A DNA stretch of 5,601 bases. Source: Acidobacteriota bacterium (lineage in GTDB: Bacteria > Acidobacteriota > Vicinamibacteria > Vicinamibacterales > CAVVIG01). A model generated the notes under the pieces. The model did not search any database. It was not told the origin of the DNA and saw only the letters and a program-made list of their open reading frames with translations. The stretch's first letter is position 1. Each line of letters opens with the position of its first letter. The DNA lies in NCBI GenBank assembly GCA_003222555.1, contig QHWL01000243.1, positions 4,878-10,478 on the forward strand, given 5' to 3'. Positions 5,456-5,601 of this stretch are shown piece after piece. The position numbers and the translations under genes are program-made.

Positions 5456-5601
5456 ATGCTCCGCGCTTTTCTCACCGGTTTGCTGAGCCTCGCGCTTACA
5501 GGTTCGGCATACGCGCAGTCTCAGGCCACCGATGGTTCGATCGAAGGCACCGTTGTCGACACGTCCGGAGGCGTGCTCCCCGGTGTGACCGTGACGTTGA
5601 C
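5456..5601 (+). CDS. Secreted or outer-membrane protein with N-terminal carboxypeptidase-regulatory-like domain, probably a TonB-dependent receptor (3'-truncated by window edge)
   Basis: Only 48 full codons are present. Residues 1-20 form a signal peptide: a short basic start (MLRAF), a hydrophobic core LTGLLSLALTG, and an AYA cleavage site before QSQ at 21-23. Then GSIEGTVVDTSGGVLPGVTV (27-46) begins a carboxypeptidase-regulatory-like beta-sandwich domain. In acidobacteria this pairing is most often the front of a large TonB-dependent receptor or Oar-like outer-membrane protein, but the barrel is outside the window, so that part is inference. The start is supported by aaaggag at 5439-5445, 10 nt upstream. 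An in-frame ATG at 5417 would add 13 residues but has no ribosome site and coincides with the predicted transcription start. The gene has its own promoter after the bshA hairpin, so it is probably not part of that operon. Confidence 0.8.
   Translation, partial: MLRAFLTGLLSLALTGSAYAQSQATDGSIEGTVVDTSGGVLPGVTVTL

Overview
The window is 5.6 kb of high-GC bacterial DNA carrying five complete or near-complete protein genes and the start of a sixth. The best lineage guess is an acidobacterium, possibly of the Vicinamibacteria type. This is an inference from the last gene, which opens with a signal peptide followed directly by a carboxypeptidase-regulatory-like domain (the usual front end of acidobacterial TonB-dependent receptors), from the high GC, and from a bacillithiol gene pair outside Firmicutes. 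No rRNA, tRNA, CRISPR array, transposase or phage gene is visible.

Layout. On the minus strand, positions 1-695 hold the N-terminal three quarters of a 2-dehydropantoate 2-reductase (PanE/ApbA family), running off the left edge. It diverges from ada (933-2054, plus strand), a full three-module Ada protein: phosphotriester-methyl acceptor, AraC-type helix-turn-helix and O6-methylguanine-DNA methyltransferase. The 237 nt between them contain a long imperfect palindrome built from the word aatgca. After ada comes a 233-nt gap almost filled by a second, larger palindrome built from cttggtcc/ggaccaag words. A third word, cacgaag, is iterated across the 3' end of ada and supplies the protein's last dozen residues.

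Downstream, three plus-strand genes form a likely operon: a DAO-family FAD oxidoreductase of unknown substrate (2288-3502), bshB1 (3533-4234) and bshA (4234-5364). BshA makes GlcNAc-malate from UDP-GlcNAc and L-malate, and BshB1 deacetylates it to GlcN-malate. The cysteine-adding enzyme BshC is not in the window. The operon closes with a hairpin directly after the bshA stop. A separate promoter and strong ribosome binding site then start a secreted or outer-membrane protein truncated by the right edge.

Functionally, alkylation repair (Ada) and a low-molecular-weight thiol pathway (bacillithiol) both deal with electrophile damage, but nothing here shows that they are co-regulated. The most unusual observations are the three different word-based intergenic repeats, two of them long hairpins, and a near-ideal internal ribosome binding site inside ada that could release the methyltransferase domain as a separate Ogt-like protein.
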